Shown here piece by piece: positions 1 through 8,913 of a stretch of DNA of 64,000 nucleotides. Below the pieces are notes generated by a model. The model ran no database searches and was not told the DNA's origin. It saw only the letters and a list, made by a program, of their open reading frames with translations. Made by a program: the position numbers and the translations under genes. This DNA comes from Sulfitobacter indolifex (GTDB lineage Bacteria; Pseudomonadota; Alphaproteobacteria; Rhodobacterales; Rhodobacteraceae), in contig NZ_CP084951.1 of the NCBI RefSeq assembly GCF_022788655.1, forward strand, positions 1,922,001 through 1,986,000, read 5' to 3'. Within the stretch, counting starts at the first letter, position 1. The number at the start of each line of letters is the position of its first letter.

Positions 1-18
1 GATCTTTGGCCGCGCTGC

Positions 19-750
19 TCACACCTCGCCCCCCGACAGCGACAGCGCGTGGCCGTTGACCGAAGCGGCGGCGTCCGACAGCAGATAAAGCGCCGCGGCG
101 GCGACTTCCGAGGTTTCGACAAAGCGGTTTTGCGGGCTGGCGCGTTTCAGGATGGCGCGGGCCTCATCGGCGCATTTACCGGTGGTGGCAGTGATGTTCT
201 CGACCGAACGCTCCAGCAGTGGCGTGTCAATGAAACCGGGGCAAATAGCGTTCACGGTGATCCCGGAGCGCGCCACTTCCAGCGCCAGCGCGCGCGTGAG
301 CCCGACCACGCCGTGTTTCGCCGCGACATAGCCCGCAACGTAAGGATAGCCCTTGAGCCCGGCGGTGGAGGCGACGGCGATGAGCCGACCCTGTTTGGCC
401 TCTTTCATATCCGCCAGCGCCGCCTGCCAGACGTTAAAAACGCCGGTGACGTTGACCGCCAGCATGTCGCTCATGTCCTGCGCGGTGATCTTGTGGAAGG
501 GCGCGGAATGGGCCGCGCCCGCATTGGCGATGACCCCGGTGATGGGGCCATTTTCCGCACGGGCGGCGGCAAAGGCATCGGCCACGGCCTGCGCATCGGT
601 CACGTCACAGGTCTGAAACGGCAGGCCCTGTTCGCGCAGTGGCGCTTCACGGCGGCCCATGATGGTGACTTTGGCGCCATTGGCGGCCACGGCGCGGGCA
701 ATCTCTGCCCCGACGCCAGAGCCGCCGCCGGTGATGATCACATGGCTCAT
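19..750 (-). CDS. SDR family NAD(P)-dependent oxidoreductase
   Basis: Short-chain dehydrogenase of 243 residues. The cofactor motif TGGGSGVG lies at residues 7-14, the NAG element near 77-79, Ser at about 129 and the catalytic Y142-x3-K146. The start is the ATG at 750: it overlaps the stop of the upstream monooxygenase gene in an ATGA arrangement, so the two are translationally coupled. A longer reading with 13 more residues would run into the upstream gene and is less likely. From the coupling I infer that it oxidises or reduces a hydroxyacyl intermediate in the same aromatic CoA-ester pathway. The exact substrate is unknown. Confidence 0.88.
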   Translation of the reverse strand: MSHVIITGGGSGVGAEIARAVAANGAKVTIMGRREAPLREQGLPFQTCDVTDAQAVADAFAAARAENGPITGVIANAGAAHSAPFHKITAQDMSDMLAVNVTGVFNVWQAALADMKEAKQGRLIAVASTAGLKGYPYVAGYVAAKHGVVGLTRALALEVARSGITVNAICPGFIDTPLLERSVENITATTGKCADEARAILKRASPQNRFVETSEVAAAALYLLSDAAASVNGHALSLSGGEV

Positions 751-3038
751 ACTTTCTCCATCTCTGCGGCACGGTCCGCCAGACGCCAAGCCTGATCGCG
801 GCCCGGCCCGTAGGGCAGCGGCCAGTCGGCATGGCGGTCGCCAATTGCGGCGGCGGCATGCAGCGTCCAGTAAGGATCGGCGAGATGCGGACGGGCAAGA
901 CAGACCAGATCGGCACGGCCCGCCATCAAGATCGAATTGACGTGGTCCGCTTCAAAGATGTTGCCCACCGCCATGGTCTTGATCCCGCCGTCGTTGCGGA
1001 TGCGGTCGCTGAAGGGGGTCTGGAACATGCGGCCATAGACCGGCTTGGCTTGTTTCGAGGTCTGGCCTGCGGACACATCGATGATATCGGCCCCCGCCTC
1101 GCTGAACATGCGGGCTATTTCAACGGCTTCTTCGGGGGTAACGCCGTCTTCTTCGACCCAGTCGTTTGCGGAGATACGCACTGCCATCGGCTTCCCTTCG
1201 GGCCATGCGTCGCGCATCGCTTTGAACACTTCCAGTGAGTAGCGCATGCGGTTTTCCAGGCTGCCGCCGTATTCATCGTCGCGCTGGTTCGACAGGGGCG
1301 AGATGAACGACGAAATCAGATAACCGTGCGCCGCGTGCAGCTCAACCATGTCGAAATTGGCGCGCTCGGCCATGCGGGTGGCTTCGACGAATTCGTCGCG
1401 GATCGTGTCCATGTCGTCGCGGGTCGCGGCCTTTGGCACGGCGTTGTTTTCCGACCACGGGATCGCGGAGGCCGATATGATGTCCCAGTTGCCGGCTTTC
1501 AGCGGCGCGTCCATCTCTTCCCAGCCGAGCTGTGTCGAGCCTTTGCGCCCCGAGTGGCCGATCTGGCAGCAGATTTTAGCATCCGTTTCGGCATGGACGA
1601 ATTCGGTCAAACGCTGCCACGCAGCCTCATGTTCGGGCGCGTAAAGGCCCGGGCAGCCCGGCGTGATGCGGCCCTCGGGCGAGACGCAGGTCATCTCGGT
1701 ATAGACCAGCCCTGCCCCGCCCTTGGCGCGTTCGGCGTAGTGGATCAGGTGCCAATCGGTCGGGCAGCCATCGACGGCCTTGTACTGCGCCATCGGCGAG
1801 ACGACGATACGGTTCTCAAGCTTCATGTCACGCAGCTGAAACGGCGCGAACATCGGCGCACGCACCGGGCCGTTGCTGTCGGCGCCCGCCTGTTCGAGGA
1901 ACCATTTCTCGGCCCCTTCCAACCACTTGGCATCGCGTTCGCGCAGGTTCTCGTGGCTGATCCGCTGGCTGCGGGTCAGCATGGAGTAGTTGAGCTGCAC
2001 CGGGTCAAGGTCGAGATAGCGCTCGACATCTTCAAACCATTCAACCGAGTTGCGCGCCGCCGATTGCAGACGCAGTACCTCAAGGCGGCGGGCTTCTTCG
2101 TATTTCTCAAAGGCGGTGGGCAGGTCCGCATCATCGCTAACGTGCTTGGCCAGTGAGATCGCAGACTCCAGCGCCAGTTTCGTGCCCGACCCGATCGAGA
2201 AATGCGCCGTGGCCGAGGCATCGCCCAAGAGCACGACATTCTCATGACTCCACTTTTCACAAAGCACGCGGGGGAACTTGATCCAAGCCGAGCCGCGGAT
2301 GTGGCTGGCATTGGTCATCAGCTTATGGCCGCCGAGGTGGTCTTTGAAGATTTCTTCGCAGATCGCGATGGTTTCTTCCTGGGTTTTTTCGCCGAAGCCG
2401 TAAGCGTCAAAGGTCTCTTGGCTGCATTCCACGATGAAAGTCGCCGTGTCCTTGTCGAACTGATAGGCGTGGACCCAAATCCAGCCTTTGTCGGTCTGTT
2501 CAAAGATGAAGGTAAAGGCGTTGTCGAATTTTTGATGCGTGCCGAGCCAGACAAAGGGGCAGCGGCGCACGTCAATGTCGGGCTGGAACGTATCTTCGAA
2601 CTCCATCCGGGTTTTGGAGTTCAGCCCGTCGGCAGCGACCACCAGATCGTAGTCATCCATATAGTCAGACGCGGCTTTCACTTCGCTTTCAAACTGAAGG
2701 TTCACCCCCAGTTCGCGCGCCCGTTCTTGCAAGATCAGCAGCAACCGTTTGCGGCCGATGCCACAGAAACCGTGCCCAGTGCTGTGGATCACATGGCCCT
2801 TATGATGCAGGGCAATATCGTCCCAATAGGCGAAATGGCTGCGGATCTCTTTGGCAGATACCGGGTCGTTAGCCTCAAGGTTATCGAGCGTCTCATCCGA
2901 GAGCACAACGCCCCACCCGAAAGTGTCATCGGCGCGGTTACGCTCCATCACGGTCACATCGGCGTCGGGCTGGCGCAGCTTTAGCGAAATCGCAAAGTAC
3001 AGCCCCGCAGGACCACCGCCAAGACAGATTGCACGCAT
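747..3038 (-). CDS. bifunctional 2-aminobenzoyl-CoA / salicylyl-CoA monooxygenase-reductase
   Basis: A 763-residue two-domain flavoenzyme. Residues 1 to about 375 form an FAD-dependent aromatic hydroxylase, with the dinucleotide motif GGGPAG at 7-12 and the GD motif at 272-273. Residues about 395-745 form an old-yellow-enzyme type NADH:flavin oxidoreductase (MFAPFQL start, conserved [11 protein letters not shown] segment). This fusion is characteristic of 2-aminobenzoyl-CoA monooxygenase/reductase and its salicylyl-CoA 5-hydroxylase relatives, which hydroxylate and dearomatise a CoA-activated aromatic acid in the cytoplasm. The downstream SDR is coupled to it. CoA ligase and ring-processing partners are not in view, so the substrate (anthraniloyl-CoA or salicylyl-CoA) is an inference. 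Confidence 0.88.
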   Translation of the reverse strand: MRAICLGGGPAGLYFAISLKLRQPDADVTVMERNRADDTFGWGVVLSDETLDNLEANDPVSAKEIRSHFAYWDDIALHHKGHVIHSTGHGFCGIGRKRLLLILQERARELGVNLQFESEVKAASDYMDDYDLVVAADGLNSKTRMEFEDTFQPDIDVRRCPFVWLGTHQKFDNAFTFIFEQTDKGWIWVHAYQFDKDTATFIVECSQETFDAYGFGEKTQEETIAICEEIFKDHLGGHKLMTNASHIRGSAWIKFPRVLCEKWSHENVVLLGDASATAHFSIGSGTKLALESAISLAKHVSDDADLPTAFEKYEEARRLEVLRLQSAARNSVEWFEDVERYLDLDPVQLNYSMLTRSQRISHENLRERDAKWLEGAEKWFLEQAGADSNGPVRAPMFAPFQLRDMKLENRIVVSPMAQYKAVDGCPTDWHLIHYAERAKGGAGLVYTEMTCVSPEGRITPGCPGLYAPEHEAAWQRLTEFVHAETDAKICCQIGHSGRKGSTQLGWEEMDAPLKAGNWDIISASAIPWSENNAVPKAATRDDMDTIRDEFVEATRMAERANFDMVELHAAHGYLISSFISPLSNQRDDEYGGSLENRMRYSLEVFKAMRDAWPEGKPMAVRISANDWVEEDGVTPEEAVEIARMFSEAGADIIDVSAGQTSKQAKPVYGRMFQTPFSDRIRNDGGIKTMAVGNIFEADHVNSILMAGRADLVCLARPHLADPYWTLHAAAAIGDRHADWPLPYGPGRDQAWRLADRAAEMEKV

Positions 3039-3209
3039 CGAAATTCCCCTCTGGTTCGGTTTGGAGGGAGCGTAAGCCGAGTCGCTTTTTCGTTCAAGAG
3101 TAAATATTTTAGGCTTAAAGTAATATCGGCAAGACGGCGGGCAGAAGGATTGAACCCAAGGGTCACAGGGCCTATGGCAGACAGGAGATTCACGACGAAG
3201 GGCGGCAAA
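3039..3209. promoter_or_regulatory. divergent intergenic region with AT-rich imperfect palindrome
   Basis: About 170 bases separate the divergent monooxygenase-reductase and kinase-like genes. An AT-rich patch at about 3100-3126 contains the imperfect palindrome TTTAGGCTTAAA, in a size range used by MarR-type dimers. A MarR/HpaR-family regulator is encoded 1 kb away. No clear -35/-10 pair stands out. That this is its operator is a guess. Confidence 0.2.
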
Positions 3210-4088
3210 ATGACGGATGTGAGCAAGGCAGACTGGCTGGCCGTAGAGGTACAGGAGACCCGTTTGAACCTCTGGGCGATGCAGGGCAGCTCAGTCCTAG
3301 AGACCGCCACAGCGGATGGCGACGCCGCGCAGCAGTCCTCCGTTGAGGGGTTCGACGCGATACTGAAAACCCTCACCGCGCCGTGGCACCTGACCCGCCT
3401 GCCGACATTTGTGGCTGGGCTCTCTGCGGGCTGGGCCAATGCCACCCCCCGCGCGGTTCCTTGCAATGCGATTGCCCAAGCAACAACGCCCATTACAACA
3501 GAGAACTTCGACCTTCAGATTATCCCAGCCCTGCGCCAGCGTGAGCCAAGTGGGTTGCTGCAAGGGGCAGAGACGCGGATCGCGGGGTTTCTGAGCCTCA
3601 ACAAGGATTGGGACGGGGTCATCTGCCTGCCGGGGGCGACTTCGGTTTGGGCCCAGATCAGCGCGGGCGAAGTGGTGAGCTTTCAGACCTTCCTGACCAG
3701 AGAATTGCTGGGCCACTTGGGCCAAGGCACCCCCGCCGAGGGCACCGCGCTGGACGACACGGCCTTCGACGACGCCCTCAGCGATGGGCTGTCGCGGCCC
3801 GAGCGTATGGCGGGACGGCTGGCCTCCATCCGTGCCGATCTGACATTGGGAGAGGTTCCGCCCCCCACCGCAGAGGCACGGTTGGCTGGCACACTTATCG
3901 GCGCAGAACTGGCGGCAGCGCGGCCATATTGGTTGGGACAAACCTTGGCGGTGATCAGCGCAGGCGGCGCGGCGCAGCTATACCTGCGGGCCTTGTCGCA
4001 GCAAGGCGCGCCCGCGACCGACACTGACGGCAGCCGCATGGCATTGGCCGGGATTTGCGCAGTGCGGCGGGCGGTCAATGGGGGCTAA
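3210..4088 (+). CDS. degenerate 2-dehydro-3-deoxygalactonokinase (DgoK)-like protein
   Basis: A 292-residue protein of the DgoK family (ASKHA-fold sugar-acid kinase), recognisable by overall layout, by the segment [15 protein letters not shown] where the family normally has LPGTHTKW, and by the C-terminal [16 protein letters not shown] region. Two hallmark sites are altered. The N-terminal phosphate-binding DWGTS-type motif reads [12 protein letters not shown] (no Gly-Thr-Ser), and the LPGTHxKW His and Lys are lost. The ATG at 3210 follows a purine-rich GAAGGGCGG; in-frame ATGs at 3150 and 3174 are alternatives. There is no DgoA aldolase or transporter beside it. It may be a pseudokinase with a different role. 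Confidence 0.65.
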   Translation: MTDVSKADWLAVEVQETRLNLWAMQGSSVLETATADGDAAQQSSVEGFDAILKTLTAPWHLTRLPTFVAGLSAGWANATPRAVPCNAIAQATTPITTENFDLQIIPALRQREPSGLLQGAETRIAGFLSLNKDWDGVICLPGATSVWAQISAGEVVSFQTFLTRELLGHLGQGTPAEGTALDDTAFDDALSDGLSRPERMAGRLASIRADLTLGEVPPPTAEARLAGTLIGAELAAARPYWLGQTLAVISAGGAAQLYLRALSQQGAPATDTDGSRMALAGICAVRRAVNGG

Positions 4089-4100
4089 GCACCCTGCCCG

Positions 4101-4553
4101 TCAGTCTTTCTTCTGTATATCCAGATTGACGAGGTCTTCGAGCATATCCAGCAGGTCTTCCATCCGCTGCTTGCCGAAACGCGCTTCGAAATCCGAAAAC
4201 AACGCGGCGGCGGCGCCCGCATGGTCTTGCAGAATCTGCTGCCCCTGATCGGTGATCGTGACAATAGACTTGCGCCCGTCGTCTGGATCACTGGCACGGC
4301 TGAGCAGTCCCTCTTGCTCCATCGCGCGCAGCATCCGGGTCAGGCTGGGCAACAGCAAGCAGGCTTCTTGCGCCAGTGCAGTCTGCTCCATCGGGCCAGA
4401 TTCGTCGACCACGCGCAGCACGCGGAACTTCTGTTCCGAGATGCCACTTTTGTTCAGAATTTCGCGGATTGGCCCCATCACCCTTTCGCGGGCGCGCAAC
4501 AGCGCGATCGGCAGGGTACGGGCCGTGCGGCGCAGGGGGGGCATTGTGGCCAT
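4101..4553 (-). CDS. hpaR: MarR-family regulator, HpaR-like
   Basis: A 150-residue winged-helix regulator resembling HpaR, the homoprotocatechuate degradation repressor. Visible features are the N-terminal LRRTARTLPIALLRARERVM segment, the GISEQKFRVLRVVDESGP and LTRMLRAMEQEGLLSR recognition-helix region, and the wing DPDDGRKSIVTIT. It is convergent with the DgoK-like gene (12-base gap) and divergent from the PLP decarboxylase at 4740. Candidate targets by position are that decarboxylase and the aromatic CoA operon at the left end. The HpaR subfamily call is moderately sure; the MarR call is firm. Confidence 0.82.
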   Translation of the reverse strand: MATMPPLRRTARTLPIALLRARERVMGPIREILNKSGISEQKFRVLRVVDESGPMEQTALAQEACLLLPSLTRMLRAMEQEGLLSRASDPDDGRKSIVTITDQGQQILQDHAGAAAALFSDFEARFGKQRMEDLLDMLEDLVNLDIQKKD

Positions 4554-4698
4554 TCTTGACGGTTTCCTGATCGCTACTTACCAAGTCAATTACCGCCCCT
4601 TAGGGCGTGACGATCACCATAACCGCTGTAATGCCATTCTTGAAGAGGCGATGCAGAGCGGGACTATAGTGAGACAATACAACAACAAGGGGCAGGAA

Positions 4699-4743
4699 AT
4701 GCGCAACAAAACCAACACACAGAACCACGGGAGCCGCGCATGA
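4699..4743 (+). CDS. possible 14-codon leader peptide of the decarboxylase
   Basis: An ATG at 4699 sits behind a strong GGGGCAGGA Shine-Dalgarno at about 4689-4697 and opens a 14-codon frame (MRNKTNTQNHGSRA). Its TGA stop overlaps the ATG of the decarboxylase (ATGA). It is rich in Asn and Thr and contains no run of aromatic codons, so classical aromatic attenuation is not indicated. The downstream gene has its own weaker GGGAG. Translational coupling is the simplest role, and it may have none. Confidence 0.35.
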   Translation: MRNKTNTQNHGSRA

Positions 4744-6146
4744 ACTGGGAAGACTTCCGCCATTGGGGCCGCCGCGCGGCTGATTGGGCCGCAGATTATC
4801 ACGCGGGCCTGCGCAGCCGCCCGGTGCGCGCACAGGTCACCCCCGGCGCGGTGCTCTCTGCCCTGCCCGACACCCCGCCCGAAGGGGCCGAGGCGATGCA
4901 GGCAATCTTTGACGATTTTGAGCAGACCATCATGCCCGGCATGACCCATTGGCAGCACCCCCGGTTCTTTGCCTATTTCCCGGCCAATGCGGCCCCGGTT
5001 TCGGTGTTGGCGGAATATTTCGTCTCTGCCATCGCGGCGCAGTGCATGCTGTGGCAGACCTCTCCGGCGGCGACCGAATTGGAAACCCGCGTCTGCGACT
5101 GGATGCGCCAAGCCATCGGCCTGCCCGATGGCTTTACCGGGGTGATCCAAGACAGCGCCAGCTCCGCCACGCTTTGCGCCGTGCTGACCATGCGCGAACG
5201 GACGCTGGATTGGCAGGGCAACAAAGCGGGGCTTTCCGGTCAGCCGCGCCTGCGGGTCTATTGCTCAGCAGAGGTGCACACCTCCATCGACCGGGCCATC
5301 TGGATCGCGGGATTGGGCGAAGAGAACCTTGTCCGCATCCCGACCCACGGCCCAACCCGCGCGATGGATGCAGACGCCTTGCGCGCCGCCATCACCGCCG
5401 ATCGCGCAGCAGGGCATCTGCCTGCGGGTATCATCGCCTGCACTGGCGGCACCAGCGCGGGCGCAAGTGACGACATTGCCGCCGTGATGGATGTGGCCGA
5501 GGCGGAAGGGCTTTATACCCATGTCGACGCGGCTTGGGCCGGATCGGCGATGATCTGCCCTGAGTTCCGCAGCCTCTGGGCCGGGGTGGAGCGTGCCGAT
5601 TCCGTGGTGATGAACCCCCATAAATGGCTGGGTGCGCAGTTTGATTGCACGACCCACTTCCTGCGTGACCCCGAGGATTTGGTCCGCACGCTGGCGATCC
5701 AGCCGGAGTATCTGAAAACCCACGGCGCGGATGGGATCGTTAACTATTCCGAATGGTCGGTGCCACTGGGTCGCCGTTTTCGGGCGCTGAAACTATGGTT
5801 CCTGATCCGTGCGCATGGGCTGGAAGGGCTGCGTGAGATGATCCGCAACCATGTGGCATGGGCGCAGGATTTGGCCGCACGGCTGGAGCAGACGGAAGGC
5901 TTTGAGATTGTCACGCAACCGATGCTATCGCTCTTCACTTTCCGCCATTTGGCGACGGAAGCAGACCTAGACGCGCATAACCAAGACCTGCTCAATCGCA
6001 TCAACGAAGATGGCCGCATCTACCTTACCCAAACCCGCATCGACGGGGCGCTGGTCATCCGTTTCCAAGCGGGCGCTTTCACCGCCACGGCCGAGGATGT
6101 GGCCATGGCCTATGACGTGATCACCGAATTGGCCGGTGCAGACTAA
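4740..6146 (+). CDS. PLP-dependent group II (aromatic-L-amino-acid type) decarboxylase
   Basis: A 468-residue decarboxylase of the DOPA/tryptophan/glutamate decarboxylase superfamily. The family segment HPRFFAYFPANA is near residue 75, VIQDSASSATLCAV near 135, the PLP-pocket HVDAAWAGSAM near 260, and the PLP-binding lysine is K295 in NPHKWLGAQFD. It converts an amino acid to its amine in the cytoplasm; aromatic substrates are the usual ones for this subgroup, but specificity cannot be read here. The start at 4740 follows GGGAG and overlaps the leader-frame stop. It is divergent from the HpaR-like gene, which could control it. The 3' end lies 3 bases from the convergent 6150 gene. Confidence 0.85.
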   Translation: MNWEDFRHWGRRAADWAADYHAGLRSRPVRAQVTPGAVLSALPDTPPEGAEAMQAIFDDFEQTIMPGMTHWQHPRFFAYFPANAAPVSVLAEYFVSAIAAQCMLWQTSPAATELETRVCDWMRQAIGLPDGFTGVIQDSASSATLCAVLTMRERTLDWQGNKAGLSGQPRLRVYCSAEVHTSIDRAIWIAGLGEENLVRIPTHGPTRAMDADALRAAITADRAAGHLPAGIIACTGGTSAGASDDIAAVMDVAEAEGLYTHVDAAWAGSAMICPEFRSLWAGVERADSVVMNPHKWLGAQFDCTTHFLRDPEDLVRTLAIQPEYLKTHGADGIVNYSEWSVPLGRRFRALKLWFLIRAHGLEGLREMIRNHVAWAQDLAARLEQTEGFEIVTQPMLSLFTFRHLATEADLDAHNQDLLNRINEDGRIYLTQTRIDGALVIRFQAGAFTATAEDVAMAYDVITELAGAD

Positions 6147-6149
6147 GCC

Positions 6150-7025
6150 TTAGGGCGTGATAAAGGTGACACCCGGCATGGCGCGGATGATCTCGACATC
6201 CGCGTCATAAAGCGCAGTCATCTGCTCGACCAACTCTTCGGTCCAGCCGGGCATGTCGAGCTCTTCTTCGATCTCTTCTTCGAGCGCGTATTTGTCGAGA
6301 AAAGCGGTAATCACCCGCCGTTTCTGCGCCTCAGACATCTCAGGGTGCGTGTCGACATAGCTGCGAAAACGCCGCATCCCCTCTTCGGACATGATGGCAT
6401 GCAGCAGATCAAAGCCGCCTTTGATCTTTGTCTCAGGTGCCAATCCGGCCATGTCGCGGATGATCTGCGCCCAGATCAGCGGCGCGTCTTCGTTGCACCA
6501 AATTGTAATTGGGACATCCGGTGCCGCCTCGCGCAGCTGGCTAATTGTTTCGGACCACCGCAGGTCTTCCGGGCCCCGCTCGCCCCAGAACGCCGCCGAG
6601 GTTTTATCTGCTGCTTTTTCATATAGCACGGGCACCAGCGACGCCGGGTTTCGAATCGCCATAAAGATGCTGATCTCATCTTCGGGGAAAAGCTGCGCCA
6701 TGCGCAGCATCCGCACAGGCGCTGCCGAATATAGCATCCCCTGCTGCAGGGCCGTCGCCGGAGAGCGGAAGAAATTGGCATCCGACAGGATCACACGGTT
6801 TGCCGTCCCATCATCCAAAAACGCATCCAGCAATACATCACGCGCCACACCCGACGGCTCGGCTTTGTGCATGGCGTTGAGCGTGTCGCGAAACAGGTTG
6901 CGGTAGGTGCTGGGCCCCGGCACCTTGATCCCCGCTTTGGCAAGATCATCTTGGTTACGCAGCAGGCACTTAAGCAGCCGCTCGTCTTCTGTGAAATGGA
7001 CGCCTGTGTGCAAAACGAGCTGCAT
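6150..7025 (-). CDS. conserved hypothetical protein, sulfotransferase-like
   Basis: A 291-residue soluble protein I do not recognise with certainty. It begins MQLVLHTGVHFTEDERLLKC; the lone HTG near residue 6 and the overall plan (a loop where phosphosulfate would bind, then a central IFMAIRNPASLVP segment like the RNP motif) resemble P-loop sulfotransferase-type proteins common in Roseobacter genomes. No signal peptide or membrane segment is visible; the C-terminus is acidic (EEEIEEELD). It is convergent with the decarboxylase and transcribed away from the tRNA-Thr. No partner gene suggests a pathway. Confidence 0.7.
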   Translation of the reverse strand: MQLVLHTGVHFTEDERLLKCLLRNQDDLAKAGIKVPGPSTYRNLFRDTLNAMHKAEPSGVARDVLLDAFLDDGTANRVILSDANFFRSPATALQQGMLYSAAPVRMLRMAQLFPEDEISIFMAIRNPASLVPVLYEKAADKTSAAFWGERGPEDLRWSETISQLREAAPDVPITIWCNEDAPLIWAQIIRDMAGLAPETKIKGGFDLLHAIMSEEGMRRFRSYVDTHPEMSEAQKRRVITAFLDKYALEEEIEEELDMPGWTEELVEQMTALYDADVEIIRAMPGVTFITP

Positions 7026-7152
7026 GATACTCCGCTCAACCGCTAAAACCTTGGCGTTGAATAGCCCGTCCCGTGGCCCGTGTAAAATCCGAAAGAAACC
7101 CGCATTTCTCCTCTTGCACCCCCCGCGTCCTTTCTCTAAATGAGCCCCCAGT

Positions 7153-7228
7153 GCCCCTATAGCTCAGCTGGTAGAGCAACTGATTTGTAATCAGTAGGTC
7201 CGCGGTTCGAGTCCGTGTGGGGGCACCA
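7153..7228 (+). tRNA. tRNA-Thr (anticodon TGT)
   Basis: A complete cloverleaf. The acceptor stem GCCCCTA pairs with TGGGGGC (one G-T pair). The D-arm AGCTCAGCTGGTAGAGC is present, the anticodon stem ACTGA/TCAGT closes the loop TTTGTAA with anticodon TGT, and the T-arm holds GGTTCGAGTCC. The discriminator A (7225) is followed by an encoded CCA at 7226-7228. No integrase or direct repeat of its 3' end is seen, so it does not look like an occupied attachment site. Confidence 0.96.
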
Positions 7229-7596
7229 CTTCTTCTGAATACCTTTAAACGCCCTATGCTTAGGCCCGTCTCGCGTGTTGATGATCCGCGCGACGTCTTC
7301 GGTCTTACTTTGCTATTGAGGGCAAGGCTGGGCGCCTTAAGGAGCCCTTCAGCGTACGCTTTGGTTTTAACCGCCGCGCCGCTTTTGCGTGTCGAAAAGA
7401 CAGCGAAGAGTTAGTCAGCACCTGCTGCGCGCCGCTTCTGGGCGACGTGCCCCGAGGCGCTCTGTTGCGCTAGGCCAAGCGCGAAAGTCCTCCACGCCCC
7501 ACCTGTTAAGCATTACTTACCACTTGAAATCTGCGCATCGGCCTTAAATTTGCCCATAGTGGAGCCCGTCAGTGGACCATCAAAGGAGCGCGCGAT
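7229..7596. other. intergenic stretch with no recognised gene
   Basis: About 370 bases between tRNA-Thr and egtB. Short open frames exist but have no ribosome site or family resemblance. No clear terminator hairpin follows the tRNA. The last 20 bases hold the egtB ribosome site AAAGGAG at about 7581-7587. Confidence 0.5.
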
Positions 7597-8859
7597 ATGA
7601 ATGCCACCCCTCTGGAAATGTCCCCTGATGAGGCGTTGAACCTTTTCACCGCGACCCGCAGCCGGACGCGGGCATTGGCGGCACCGCTCTGTCCCGAAGA
7701 TATGATGCTGCAAAGTATGGAAGACGCCTCTCCGGTGAAATGGCATCTGGCGCATACGACGTGGTTCTTTGAAGAGTTCATCCTCAAACCGCGGGTTGCG
7801 GATTATAGGTCACCTGATGACCGTTTCGCCGTGCTGTTCAACTCTTACTATGTCCGAGCCGGGCCGCGCCATGCCCGTGACAAACGAGGATTGGTGTCGC
7901 GCCCGGACGGGGACGCCGTACGGGCCTACCGGGATCATGTCGAAAACAGTTTGAACGATTTAATGAACGCCAGCCGCGACGATTCACATGAGATCGCGCA
8001 TCTGGTCGAACTGGGCTGTCACCACGAAATGCAGCATCAAGAACTTTTGATCACGGACCTGCTGCATGGGCTGAGCTTTAATCCCCTCCTGCCGACCTAT
8101 AAAGACCCCGAGCCGCTTGCGGTGACCGATCAAACCCCCCTCAATTTCACGCGCCACGCGGGCGGCCTTATCGAAATTGGTCATGACGGACACGGTTTTG
8201 CCTATGATTGCGAAGGACCGCGGCACAAGACGTGGCTTGACCCTTATGAGATTGCCGACCGGCCGGTGACCAACCGCGAATGGATCGCCTTTATGGAGGA
8301 TGGCGGCTACAGCGACGCGCGGCTTTGGCTGATGGAAGGTCATGCCGTTGCGCAGCGCGAAAGCTGGGAGCACCCGCTATATTGGTGGCGGCAGGATGAC
8401 GAATGGTGGACCTTCAGCCTGCGCGGCCCCCAGCCCGTAGCACTTGACGCGCCCGTGGTACATGTCAGCTACTATGAGGCCGAAGCCTTTGCCCGTTGGG
8501 CCGGGGGCCGTTTGCCCACCGAAGCAGAGCATGAGGTCGCTTTTCGCGACGTGCCGATGGGCGGCAACTTGATGGGCGATGCGGGTGACCTTGGGCCGCT
8601 CCGGCCTTTGCCTGGACAGGGCATTTGGGGCGATGTTTGGGAGTGGACATCCTCTGACTTTGCCCCCTATCCCGGCTTCCGGCCGCCTGAAGGCGCTTTA
8701 GGTGAATACAACGGCAAGTTCATGGTCAACCAGCGCGTGCTGCGCGGTGGTTCCTGTGCCACGCCTAAAGATCAGCTGCGTCCCAGCTACCGGACGTTCT
8801 TTTATCCGCATCAACGCTGGCAGATGATGGGCCTGCGATTGGCCCGCGATGCGCGCTAG
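7597..8859 (+). CDS. egtB: ergothioneine biosynthesis protein EgtB (sulfoxide synthase family)
   Basis: A 420-residue non-haem iron enzyme that joins a trimethylated histidine (hercynine) to a thiol donor in ergothioneine synthesis. The N-terminal DinB-like domain carries the iron-ligand motifs WH50LAH and H143-x3-H147-x-E149; the C-terminal half (about 200-420) is a formylglycine-generating-enzyme/sulfatase-modifying fold ending in GGSCATPKDQLRPSYR and MGLRLAR. The ATG at 7597 has a good AAAGGAG site. The partner methyltransferase EgtD, often adjacent, is not in the window. The related selenoneine synthase SenA cannot be excluded by motifs alone. Confidence 0.85.
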   Translation: MNATPLEMSPDEALNLFTATRSRTRALAAPLCPEDMMLQSMEDASPVKWHLAHTTWFFEEFILKPRVADYRSPDDRFAVLFNSYYVRAGPRHARDKRGLVSRPDGDAVRAYRDHVENSLNDLMNASRDDSHEIAHLVELGCHHEMQHQELLITDLLHGLSFNPLLPTYKDPEPLAVTDQTPLNFTRHAGGLIEIGHDGHGFAYDCEGPRHKTWLDPYEIADRPVTNREWIAFMEDGGYSDARLWLMEGHAVAQRESWEHPLYWWRQDDEWWTFSLRGPQPVALDAPVVHVSYYEAEAFARWAGGRLPTEAEHEVAFRDVPMGGNLMGDAGDLGPLRPLPGQGIWGDVWEWTSSDFAPYPGFRPPEGALGEYNGKFMVNQRVLRGGSCATPKDQLRPSYRTFFYPHQRWQMMGLRLARDAR

Positions 8860-8913
8860 GCTTGGCTTAGCAACATGGACGCGCCCCGATACGGGATTTA
8901 GGTGCCGGCCCTG

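Noticed and set aside
4640..4670. TTGAAG...TATAGT as a promoter for the decarboxylase
   Set aside because: The spacer is 19 bases and the -35 is weak; I could not separate it from chance.
4252..4743. 163-codon plus-strand frame overlapping the HpaR gene
   Set aside because: Antisense shadow of the regulator; only its last 14 codons, with their own ribosome site, merit mention.
7153..7596. tRNA-Thr as an integration site for a genomic island
   Set aside because: No integrase, no repeat of the tRNA 3' end and no island boundary downstream.
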